Source: Spirochaetales bacterium (GTDB taxonomy: Bacteria > Spirochaetota > Spirochaetia > Sphaerochaetales > Sphaerochaetaceae). Taken from it: 7,272 bases of DNA. The position numbers were made by a program, and so were the translations under genes. The notes beneath the pieces are model-generated. The model ran no database searches and was not told the DNA's origin. It saw only the letters and a program-made list of their open reading frames with translations. Positions 1 through 6,290 of this stretch are shown piece by piece (positions within the stretch are counted from its first letter, which is position 1; each line of letters starts with the position of its first letter). Location: contig JAGABK010000117.1 of the NCBI GenBank assembly GCA_017614625.1, positions 1 to 7,272 on the forward strand. Reading direction: 5' to 3'.

Positions 1-815
1 AAGAAGAAGCCCAGCAGCTGCGCGAGCAGTACAACCTCAACGGCTCGATGATCAAACGCTACCTCAGGTACATGAGCGGTCTCGTCCGCGGGGACCTGGG
101 AAAATCCTACATAACGGGAAAGCCTGTCCTTGAAAGCTATCTTGAGAAGATGCCGGCGACAGTCGTTCTCGCCGCCGCCTCGATTCTTGTTTCGGTGATA
201 ATTTCAATACCTCTGGGCATTTACTCCGCCATCAAACGCGGAACGTTCGCGGACAACAGCTGCATGGTCCTGAGCTTTCTGGGACTTTCGATCCCGAACT
301 TCTGGCTCGGACTCATGCTCATCATCACCATAGCGCTGAATGTCAAATGGATACCGACAAGCGGATTCCGCGGCATAGCCAGCGTCATCCTTCCGGCCAT
401 CACGGTCGGAACCGGCCTTACGGCCACACTTGCAAGAACAACCAGGTCCTCCATGCTGGACGTCCTGAACCAGGACTATCTGCGCACGGAGAGGGCGAAG
501 GGCAACAGCGAGTTCCGCGTAGTCATGAGATTCGCGCTGGTCAACGCCCTTATCCCCATCATCACGATCGCAGGAGGCCAGTTCGCCGCCTGTCTGGGAG
601 GATCGGTTCTGACCGAGACGATATTCGCATGGCCCGGAGTGGGCAAGCTGATAATAGACAGCGTCAATTCTCGTGATGTGCCCATGGTAGTCGGCTGCAT
701 CATCCTGAAATCGTTCAGCATCGGACTTGTCGTCCTTGCGGTCGACCTGCTTTACGCGGTCATCGACCCGAGGATCAAGGCCATGTACCAGAGGGGAAGG
801 AGGAGATCAAGATGA
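1..815 (+). CDS. dppB: Peptide ABC transporter permease, DppB-type (5'-truncated)
   Basis: One of the two membrane subunits of a di-/oligopeptide ABC importer; it forms half of the inner-membrane channel. The frame is already open at base 3 and reads EEAQQLREQYNLNGS before the ATG at 48. This is the typical DppB stretch preceding the conserved RGDLGKSY segment, so the gene enters from upstream and the ATG at 48 is internal. The visible part is 270 residues; roughly 50 to 70 N-terminal residues, with the first membrane segment, are missing. Hydrophobic segments lie near local residues 53-75, 88-112, 126-143, 177-203 and 228-252. The cytoplasmic EAA-type loop that contacts the ATPase is seen as DYLRTERAKG (158-167). 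The tail YAVIDPRIK is classic for the family. The stop overlaps the next start (ATGA). DppB, OppB and nickel-permease NikB share this fold, so the substrate is inferred from context. Confidence 0.93.
   Translation, partial: EEAQQLREQYNLNGSMIKRYLRYMSGLVRGDLGKSYITGKPVLESYLEKMPATVVLAAASILVSVIISIPLGIYSAIKRGTFADNSCMVLSFLGLSIPNFWLGLMLIITIALNVKWIPTSGFRGIASVILPAITVGTGLTATLARTTRSSMLDVLNQDYLRTERAKGNSEFRVVMRFALVNALIPIITIAGGQFAACLGGSVLTETIFAWPGVGKLIIDSVNSRDVPMVVGCIILKSFSIGLVVLAVDLLYAVIDPRIKAMYQRGRRRSR
797..815 (+). promoter_or_regulatory. Shine-Dalgarno and ATGA start-stop overlap, dppB/dppC
   Basis: AAGGAGGAGA (797-806) contains a full AGGAGG core eight bases before the dppC ATG at 812. The dppB stop TGA (813-815) overlaps this ATG. 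The arrangement fixes the dppC start and suggests translational coupling, so that the two permease halves are made in matched amounts. Confidence 0.85.
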
Positions 816-1717
816 GCGCTGAAAAGACAACCCAGATTACTCCCGAACTCGTTTCGAAGAAATACGTAAGACAGAGCCAGATGAGGATCATCCTGCACAA
901 CCTGCGCAAGAACAAGGGTGCGATGATCGGACTGGCCATCATAACCATCCTGGTCCTGGTGTCCTGCTTCGCGGACGTCCTCTTCGACTACGACACCGAG
1001 ATCGCAGACCTGAACATCTCCCAGAAGCTGATCCGCCCGTGCAAGGAGCACATCTTCGGAACGGACGACCTGGGACGCGACATCTTCAAGCGCGTCCTCT
1101 ACGGAGCAAGGTATTCGCTTGGCGTCGGATTCGCCGCGACCATGATCGGAATGGTCATAGGAGTCGTCCTGGGCTCCATCGCAGGATACTACTGCGGAAT
1201 CGCCGAGGACATCATCATGAGGTGCAACGACGTCCTGTCGGCCGTGCCTTCGATCCTGATGGGAATTGTCATAGTGTCGGCACTGGGGGCATCCACGTTC
1301 AACCTCATGCTGGCGATAGGAATAACGAGCGTGCCGCAGTTCGTGCGAATCACACGTGCGGCGGTGCTTTCGGTGCGCAACCAGGAATATGTCGAGGCCC
1401 TCAAGGCAACGGGAATGTCCGAGGCCAGGATCATAGCCTTCCACGTCATTCCCAACTGCCTCTCGCCGATCATCGTCCAGATCACGCTGAGAATCGCTTC
1501 GGCGATCATCGCGACGTCGTCGCTGAGCTTCCTCGGACTGGGCGTTCCCGTTCCGGCTCCGGAGTGGGGAAGCATGCTCAACCTGGGCCGCCAGTACGTG
1601 CGCACGGCGTCCTATCTCACGATCTTCCCGGGCATCGCCATCCTGATTACCGTCCTGGCATTCAACCTGCTGGGCGACGGTCTGCGCGACGCCCTGGATC
1701 CGAAACTCAGGAAGTAG
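812..1717 (+). CDS. dppC: Peptide ABC transporter permease, DppC-type
   Basis: Second membrane subunit of the peptide importer, pairing with DppB in the inner membrane. It has 301 residues, the usual DppC length. The N-terminal cytoplasmic part (1-36) is charged. A first membrane helix lies near 38-58, and after a periplasmic loop comes the DppC hallmark FGTDDLGRDIF (82-92). Further hydrophobic segments lie near 101-125, 142-175, 215-242 and 266-288. The EAA loop is visible as EALKATG (195-201), followed by the HVIPN turn (211-215), where the ATPase docks. The C-terminus LLGDGLRDALDPKLR is nearly invariant in the family. The start is set by a strong Shine-Dalgarno sequence and the overlap with dppB. 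It ends 10 bases before dppD. OppC and NikC are close relatives, so the exact cargo is not proven. Confidence 0.95.
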   Translation: MSAEKTTQITPELVSKKYVRQSQMRIILHNLRKNKGAMIGLAIITILVLVSCFADVLFDYDTEIADLNISQKLIRPCKEHIFGTDDLGRDIFKRVLYGARYSLGVGFAATMIGMVIGVVLGSIAGYYCGIAEDIIMRCNDVLSAVPSILMGIVIVSALGASTFNLMLAIGITSVPQFVRITRAAVLSVRNQEYVEALKATGMSEARIIAFHVIPNCLSPIIVQITLRIASAIIATSSLSFLGLGVPVPAPEWGSMLNLGRQYVRTASYLTIFPGIAILITVLAFNLLGDGLRDALDPKLRK

Positions 1718-1727
1718 GGGGTGAAGC

Positions 1728-2762
1728 ATGGCTGAAGACAAGAAGAAAGCCGTTGAGGAGAAGATTCCCGAGGATGTGGCCCTCTACCTGAAGAACCTCA
1801 GGGTCAAGTTCGTCCTTGAGAAGGAGACGGTCTACGCCGTCAACGGAATCGACATAACGCTGAAGAAGGGAAAGACCCTCGGACTGGCGGGAGAGACCGG
1901 CGCCGGAAAGACCACCACGGCCCTTTCCATGCTGCGCCTGGTCCCGTATCCGGGAAAGGTCGAGTGCGACAGGCTGGTTGTTGACGGCAAGGACGTCCTG
2001 AAGATGAAGCAGAAGGACCTCGAAAAGTTCCGCGGAGCCGACCTGGCCATGATCTTCCAGGATCCCATGACGAGCCTGAATCCCGTTTTCACCGTGGGAC
2101 AGCAGATTGCAGACGCGATAATGCTGCACAACCCCACGACCAAGGAGCAGGCATTCAAGTCGGCCCAGCAGATGCTCGAGCTGGTAGGAATCCCGGCTGC
2201 AAGAGCCGTCGAGTATCCGCATCAGTTCTCAGGCGGAATGAAGCAGCGTGTCGTCATCGCCATCGCCCTTGCATGCAACCCGGGCGTCCTGATCGCCGAC
2301 GAGCCCACGACGGCCCTCGACGTGACGATCCAGGCACAGGTCATCGCGATGATGAAGAAGCTGCGCGACGAGCGCGGAATGTCCATGATCATGATCACCC
2401 ACGACCTGGGAATCATAGCCGACGTCTGCGACGAGGTCGCCATCATGTACGCCGGAAAGATCATCGAGTACGGCACGCTCCGCGATGTGTTCAACCACAC
2501 GAAGCATCCGTACACGGAAGGACTTTTCAACTCGCTGCCCAACATCCACAACCGCGACGAGAGGCTCAAGCCCATCCCCGGACTCATGCCGGACCCGTCC
2601 AACCTGCCCAAGGGGTGCGCGTTCGCACCCAGGTGCCGCTACGCAACGGCCGCATGCAAGGAGAAGGTTCCGGAGCCCAGGATGGTCTCCGACACGCACA
2701 TGGTCGCATGCTCGGCATACGACGACCCCGCTTTCAGGATCGAGCGTCCTGAGAAGGACTGA
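1728..2762 (+). CDS. dppD: Peptide ABC transporter ATPase, DppD-type
   Basis: Cytoplasmic ATPase that powers the DppBC channel as a heterodimer with DppF. It has 344 residues. Visible motifs in order: Walker A GETGAGKTT (55-63), Q-loop Q111 in IFQDPMTSLNP, signature FSGGMKQR (167-174), Walker B VLIADEP (187-193) with catalytic E192, D-loop TALD and H-loop ITHD (H225). After these comes the oligopeptide-transporter C-terminal domain, with HPYTEGL (260-266) and four cysteines, C297, C303, C310 and C328. That pattern is known to hold a [4Fe-4S] cluster in DppD-type proteins; its presence here is inferred. The first 20 residues are a charged extension rich in Lys and Glu. A purine-rich ribosome site AGGGGGTGA (1716-1724) precedes the ATG. 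The gene is separated by nine bases from the preferred dppF start. Confidence 0.95.
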   Translation: MAEDKKKAVEEKIPEDVALYLKNLRVKFVLEKETVYAVNGIDITLKKGKTLGLAGETGAGKTTTALSMLRLVPYPGKVECDRLVVDGKDVLKMKQKDLEKFRGADLAMIFQDPMTSLNPVFTVGQQIADAIMLHNPTTKEQAFKSAQQMLELVGIPAARAVEYPHQFSGGMKQRVVIAIALACNPGVLIADEPTTALDVTIQAQVIAMMKKLRDERGMSMIMITHDLGIIADVCDEVAIMYAGKIIEYGTLRDVFNHTKHPYTEGLFNSLPNIHNRDERLKPIPGLMPDPSNLPKGCAFAPRCRYATAACKEKVPEPRMVSDTHMVACSAYDDPAFRIERPEKD

Positions 2763-2774
2763 GAGGTGCATATG
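2761..2774 (+). promoter_or_regulatory. Ribosome binding site deciding the dppF start
   Basis: GAGAGG (2761-2766) overlaps the dppD stop TGA (2760-2762) and lies five bases before the ATG at 2772. A GTG at 2766, in the same frame, would add only Met-His and would sit on top of this site with nothing suitable upstream. I therefore take ATG 2772. The resulting MAE... N-terminus also resembles that of DppD. Confidence 0.6.
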
Positions 2775-3728
2775 GCTGAAAACATACTGGAGGTAAGGAA
2801 CCTCAAGAAATACTTCAAGACACCCAGGGGAATGCTCCACGCCGTCGACGACGTGAGCTTCTCGATCGAGAAAGGCCATACCCTTGGAATAGTCGGAGAG
2901 TCGGGCTGCGGAAAGACCACGACCGGACGCTGCATCCTCAGGCTGGTCGAGCCCACAAGCGGAGAGATTTTCTTCGAGGGCAGGGACATAACCAAGCTCG
3001 GACGCGGCGAGATGAAGAAGCTGAGAAAGGACATGCAGATCATTTTCCAGGATCCTTTCTCATCGCTGGATCCCAGATATACCATCAACCAGACCCTGAC
3101 AGAGACACTGAAGATCAACAAGATCGTCACGGGCAAGAAGGCCATCGAGAACCGCGTCCTGGAGCTCATGGAGACCGTAGGTCTTGCCGAAAGGCTGATC
3201 AACACATACCCACACGAGCTGGACGGCGGCAGACGGCAGCGCATCGGCATCGCCCGGGCCCTGGCCCTCAACCCCAAGTTCATCGTCTGCGACGAGCCGG
3301 TCTCCGCCCTCGACGTCTCGATCCAGGCCCAGATCCTGAACCTGCTGGAGGACCTGCAGGAGAAGCTGGGGCTGTCCTACATCTTCATCACCCACGACCT
3401 TGCGGTCGTCAACCATTTCGCCGACGAGATCGCCGTCATGTACCTGGGCCAGATAGTCGAGAAGGCGCCCACGCAGGAGCTCTTCGACAATCCGATGCAC
3501 CCGTACACGCAGGCTCTGCTCTCAGCCATCCCCATCCCGGAGGTCATCGAGAACAGGCAGCAGACGATCCTCAGCGGCGAGATCTCCTCGCCGATCAATC
3601 CCAAGGACGAGTGCCGCTTCGCCAAGCGCTGCCGCTTCTCATGCGACGGCTGCCGCGAGAAGAATCCGCCTCTGGTGGAGGTGAAGCCCGGCCACTTCGT
3701 AGCCTGCGGAAGGTGCGGGGAGCTCTGA
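2772..3728 (+). CDS. dppF: Peptide ABC transporter ATPase, DppF-type, with altered signature
   Basis: Second ATPase of the peptide importer, 318 residues from the preferred ATG. Motifs: Walker A GESGCGKTT (42-50), Q-loop Q93 in IFQDPFSSLDP, Walker B IVCDEP (171-176) with E175, D-loop SALD and H-loop ITHD (H208). The signature reads LDGGRRQR (150-157) instead of LSGGQRQR, so the serine that normally contacts ATP across the dimer is Asp151. I recall this variant from other DppF-like proteins, so it is probably a subfamily trait and not damage. The C-terminal domain has HPYTQALL (243-250) and cysteines C281, C287, C294 and C312 with the same spacing as in DppD, plus C291 and C315. Only three bases separate its stop from the peptidase start, which argues for one operon. 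Confidence 0.94.
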   Translation: MAENILEVRNLKKYFKTPRGMLHAVDDVSFSIEKGHTLGIVGESGCGKTTTGRCILRLVEPTSGEIFFEGRDITKLGRGEMKKLRKDMQIIFQDPFSSLDPRYTINQTLTETLKINKIVTGKKAIENRVLELMETVGLAERLINTYPHELDGGRRQRIGIARALALNPKFIVCDEPVSALDVSIQAQILNLLEDLQEKLGLSYIFITHDLAVVNHFADEIAVMYLGQIVEKAPTQELFDNPMHPYTQALLSAIPIPEVIENRQQTILSGEISSPINPKDECRFAKRCRFSCDGCREKNPPLVEVKPGHFVACGRCGEL

Positions 3729-3731
3729 GAC

Positions 3732-4862
3732 ATGGACAAGGCGACATATGACCTCTATCTGAAGGACCTCGAGGCCCTTGTGAACATCGACAGCGCCCAG
3801 GACGCCCCCGAAGGAATCCGGGCCGTCGCCTCATTCTTCGACAGGCGCTTCTCCGCCCTCGGATGGAAGACCTCCATGGTCGATGTCGGCGCGGTGGCGC
3901 CGTGTTTCGTCGCCGTGAACCGGGAAGCGCAGCATTACGATTTCCTCATCACCGGCCACATGGACACCGTCTTCCCGAAGGGAACGGTGAAGGAGAGGCC
4001 TTTCTCCATCGACGGCGACGTGGCCCGCGGACCGGGCGTTTGCGACATGAAGCACGGGCTTCTTTCCACGCTCTACGCCGTGGAGTCGCTCGACAGGGCC
4101 GTGCTGGACAGGCTGAACCTGATCGTGGTCTTCCAGCCCGACGAGGAGATAGGCTCTCCGCATTCGCGCTCCTACATGCAGGAGATTGCCAAGAAGTGCG
4201 ACGTCTGCCTCGTCACCGAGGCCGCCGAGTCGGAGGACACGCCCATACACTGCATCCAGCGCAAGGGAATGATCAAGTTCACCTTCGTCTTCACAGGAAA
4301 GGCCGGCCACGCCGGATCCATGCTGACGAACGGCTCGGTCTCTGCCATCGCCGAGATGTCGTACTGGATCAACAGCATCATGGGCCTTGTCAGCCGCGAG
4401 AGGGAGACCACGGCCAACATCGGCCTGGTTTCCGGAGGAACGGCGTCCAACGTGGTGGCCCAGAACGCGCAGATGACGGGCGAGATCAGATACGAGCTCA
4501 TTGAGGAGGCGGAGAAGGCCAACAGGCTCATTGAGGACCTGTACGGGCATGCCGAGAAGGCAGGCGTGAAGGTCGAAAGGACCCTCACCAGGTTCGAGCC
4601 TCCCATGGTGCCTTCGCAGAAGACGCTTGATTTCGTTGCTTTCCTCAAGACCCTCGCATCCGAGGAAGGGCGCGGCTTCGAAGTCAGAAAACGCGGTGGA
4701 CTGTCTGCTGCCAACTTCGTCAGCCCGTTCGTCCCGGTCTGCGTGGACGGCATGGGACCTGCGGGAAACGGAGCCCATTCCGTGGGCGAATACCTGAACC
4801 TGGCCTCCATAGGACCTGACACCGATTTCCTGGCGAAGATACTCATCCGCGCGGCGAAGTGA
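3732..4862 (+). CDS. M20-family metallopeptidase, glutamate carboxypeptidase-like
   Basis: Predicted di-zinc exopeptidase of 376 residues, most like the carboxypeptidase G2 / glutamate carboxypeptidase branch of M20. No signal peptide is visible, so it should act in the cytoplasm. Metal and catalytic residues by family pattern: H76 and D78 in GHMDTVFP, bridging D105 in GPGVCDMKHG, catalytic E138 and metal ligand E139 in PDEEIGS, E163 in VTEAA, and H349 in GAHSVGEY. The inserted dimerisation domain (about 175-290) shows GKAGHAGS with H193, the SGGTASNVV stretch and R253. Oddities are His108 where Gly or Ala is usual, and Ala164 where Pro is common after the metal Glu. GGGGAG (3717-3722) supports the start, nine bases ahead. 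Its place directly after dppF suggests that it cleaves imported peptides or acyl-glutamate type compounds; the substrate cannot be read from the sequence. Confidence 0.9.
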   Translation: MDKATYDLYLKDLEALVNIDSAQDAPEGIRAVASFFDRRFSALGWKTSMVDVGAVAPCFVAVNREAQHYDFLITGHMDTVFPKGTVKERPFSIDGDVARGPGVCDMKHGLLSTLYAVESLDRAVLDRLNLIVVFQPDEEIGSPHSRSYMQEIAKKCDVCLVTEAAESEDTPIHCIQRKGMIKFTFVFTGKAGHAGSMLTNGSVSAIAEMSYWINSIMGLVSRERETTANIGLVSGGTASNVVAQNAQMTGEIRYELIEEAEKANRLIEDLYGHAEKAGVKVERTLTRFEPPMVPSQKTLDFVAFLKTLASEEGRGFEVRKRGGLSAANFVSPFVPVCVDGMGPAGNGAHSVGEYLNLASIGPDTDFLAKILIRAAK

Positions 4863-4928
4863 ATCGTCCGGAGATAAATTCCGCGCGTACTAGACAATAT
4901 ATCTGTTTTAGTTCATAATTGCTCGGTT
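4863..4928 (+). other. Intergenic spacer between the peptide operon and ffh
   Basis: This 66-base gap is the only non-coding stretch of any size. Its left half resembles the coding composition around it. Bases 4891-4920 hold only 6 G or C in 30, an abrupt AT-rich patch that contains the promoter. I find no strong GC hairpin followed by a T run, hence no obvious intrinsic terminator for the upstream operon. Confidence 0.8.
4891..4919 (+). promoter_or_regulatory. Predicted sigma70-type promoter for ffh-rpsP-khpA-rimM
   Basis: The -35 box TAGACA (4891-4896) matches TTGACA at five of six positions. The -10 box CATAAT (4914-4919) matches TATAAT at five of six. The spacer is exactly 17 bases and AT-rich. 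By the usual spacing, transcription would begin near 4926-4929, that is zero to three bases before the ffh ATG. The boxes are seen directly; the promoter function and start point are inferred. Confidence 0.68.
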
Positions 4929-6266
4929 ATGTTTGATTCGATCAGTGACAAGTTCTCATCGATAATACGCTCTATATCCGGAAAGTCGAAGATTACGGAG
5001 AAAAACGTCCAGGACGCAATGGAGGAAATCAAGGTTGCGCTGCTGGATGCGGATGTCAATCTCCGCGTCGTAAGACGCTTCGTCAACAGGACGATGGAAG
5101 AGGCCAGGGGCGACAAGGTCCTGAAGGCCGTCGATCCCGGACAGCAGTTCACCAAGATCGTCTACGACAAGATGGTCCAGCTCCTCGGAGACCCGGACCA
5201 CCAGAAGCTCAACCTGCGCGGACCCGACACCGTGTCGGTCATCCTGATGATGGGTCTCCAGGGCTCCGGTAAGACCACCACGAGCGCCAAGCTGGCCAAG
5301 CTGCTGAAGAAGCAGGGCCGCCGCGTCATGATGGCCGCCTGCGACCTGATAAGGCCCGCCGCCATCACGCAGCTGCAGGTCCTGGGCGAGCAGGTCGATG
5401 TCCCCGTATACGCCGAGCCTGAGTCCAAGGACCCGGTCAAGGTCGCGGAGAACGCCTTGAAGAAGGCCAAGCGCGAGCAGTACGACGTGCTGATCGTCGA
5501 TACGTCCGGAAGAATGTACCTCGACGACCAGATGATGCAGGAGCTGATGGACGTCAACAAGGCCGTCAGCCCGGTCGAGACGCTGTTCGTAGCCGACGCC
5601 ATGACCGGTCAGAACGCGGTGACAATCGCGCAGGAGTTCGAGCAGAAGGTCGGAATCTCCGGCGTCGTGCTCACCAAGTTCGATTCGGACACCCGTGGCG
5701 GTGCGGCCCTCTCGCTTAGGGAGGTCGTCGGCAAGCCCATCAAGTTCATCGGCGTGGGCGAGAAGCTGGACAACCTCGAGCCGTTCTATCCTGACCGCAT
5801 GGCGAGCCGCATCCTGGGAATGGGCGACATCGTCACGCTGGTCGAGAAGGCCCAGGAGGCGTTCGACCAGAAGCAGGCCGAGAAGCTGCAGGAGAAGATG
5901 GCCAAGAACACCTTCGACCTGCAGGACTACCTGGAGCAGATCGAGAACATGACCAAGATGGGCGGCATCGGCAAGATCCTTGACATGCTGCCGGGCGCGA
6001 AGGGCGCCGTCTCGGAAGACGACATCGACAAGCAGGAGCTGCTGAAGGAAAAGGCGATTATCCAGTCCATGACCTTCCAGGAAAGGCAGAATATCTATAT
6101 AATCGGCCCTGCCAGGAAGAAGAGGATCGCCAAGGGAAGCGGAACATCCGTCGGAGAGGTCGGACATCTTCTGAAGAAGTTTGAAAAGATGCGGCTGAAC
6201 ATGAAGAAGCTCGCTAAGAATAAGAAGTACCAGGCTGCGATGATGAAGCAGATGGGCATGAATTGA
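4929..6266 (+). CDS. ffh: Signal recognition particle GTPase Ffh (SRP54)
   Basis: Protein component of the signal recognition particle. It binds signal sequences of nascent membrane proteins and, with 4.5S/SRP RNA and the receptor FtsY, delivers ribosomes to the membrane. It has 445 residues, normal for Ffh. The N domain (1 to about 95) shows ALLDADV (37-43). In the G domain are P-loop GLQGSGKTTT (109-118), DLIRPAA (139-145), DTSGR (191-195), TKFDSDTRGGAALS (249-262) and GVGEKLD (275-281). The M domain (about 300-445) is methionine-rich, with the RNA-binding segment RKKRIAKGSGTSV (396-408) and a tail ending MMKQMGMN. G4 has Ser253 for the usual Gly, and the RNA-binding helix has Gly409 and Gly412 where Gln and Asn are common. 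The ATG at 4929 is the first standard start codon after the in-frame peptidase stop and matches the family N-terminus (MFDSISDKF). No Shine-Dalgarno sequence precedes it. Confidence 0.97.
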   Translation: MFDSISDKFSSIIRSISGKSKITEKNVQDAMEEIKVALLDADVNLRVVRRFVNRTMEEARGDKVLKAVDPGQQFTKIVYDKMVQLLGDPDHQKLNLRGPDTVSVILMMGLQGSGKTTTSAKLAKLLKKQGRRVMMAACDLIRPAAITQLQVLGEQVDVPVYAEPESKDPVKVAENALKKAKREQYDVLIVDTSGRMYLDDQMMQELMDVNKAVSPVETLFVADAMTGQNAVTIAQEFEQKVGISGVVLTKFDSDTRGGAALSLREVVGKPIKFIGVGEKLDNLEPFYPDRMASRILGMGDIVTLVEKAQEAFDQKQAEKLQEKMAKNTFDLQDYLEQIENMTKMGGIGKILDMLPGAKGAVSEDDIDKQELLKEKAIIQSMTFQERQNIYIIGPARKKRIAKGSGTSVGEVGHLLKKFEKMRLNMKKLAKNKKYQAAMMKQMGMN

Positions 6267-6275
6267 GATTCGTTT

Positions 6276-6290
6276 AGGAGGACAGACGTG
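6276..6290 (+). promoter_or_regulatory. Strong Shine-Dalgarno for the GTG start of rpsP
   Basis: AGGAGG (6276-6281) lies six bases before the GTG at 6288. It fixes this non-ATG start, since the protein MSVSIRLKRFG then begins exactly as S16 does. The strong site suits a ribosomal protein and contrasts with the absent sites of ffh and rimM. Confidence 0.88.

Noticed and set aside
48..50. ATG 48 as the start of the first permease
   Set aside because: The frame is open back to base 3, and the residues before this Met match the DppB region that precedes RGDLG; a start here would remove the first membrane helix.
752..1741. Open frame of about 330 codons on the - strand opposite dppC
   Set aside because: The product is dominated by Arg, Asp, His and Gln without any hydrophobic core, typical of antisense reading of a GC-rich membrane-protein gene.
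2766..2768. GTG 2766 as the dppF start
   Set aside because: It would add only Met-His and would lie on the likely ribosome site; ATG 2772 has the better spacing.
1728..3728. dppD and dppF as a recent tandem duplication
   Set aside because: They share ABC motifs and similar starts (ATGGCTGAA), but they have diverged throughout and each matches its own long-separated subfamily.
3831..4778. Open frame of 315 codons on the - strand opposite the peptidase
   Set aside because: No motifs or start signal; the + strand carries all M20 catalytic residues in order.
4869..4883. Small inverted repeat CGGAG / TTCCG as a terminator or operator
   Set aside because: Only four pairs plus one G-T wobble around a five-base loop, with no T run after it; chance is enough to explain it.
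4860..4931. Peptidase stop read through into ffh (the same frame stays open between them)
   Set aside because: Both proteins are full length with normal family ends, seven genes in the window end in TGA, and Trp is encoded by TGG, so there is no sign of recoding.
4956..6167. Long open frame of about 400 codons on the - strand opposite ffh
   Set aside because: It lies wholly inside a certain Ffh gene, its translation has no recognisable motifs and low-complexity Leu/Asp/His/Gly composition, and it follows from the codon bias of the true strand.
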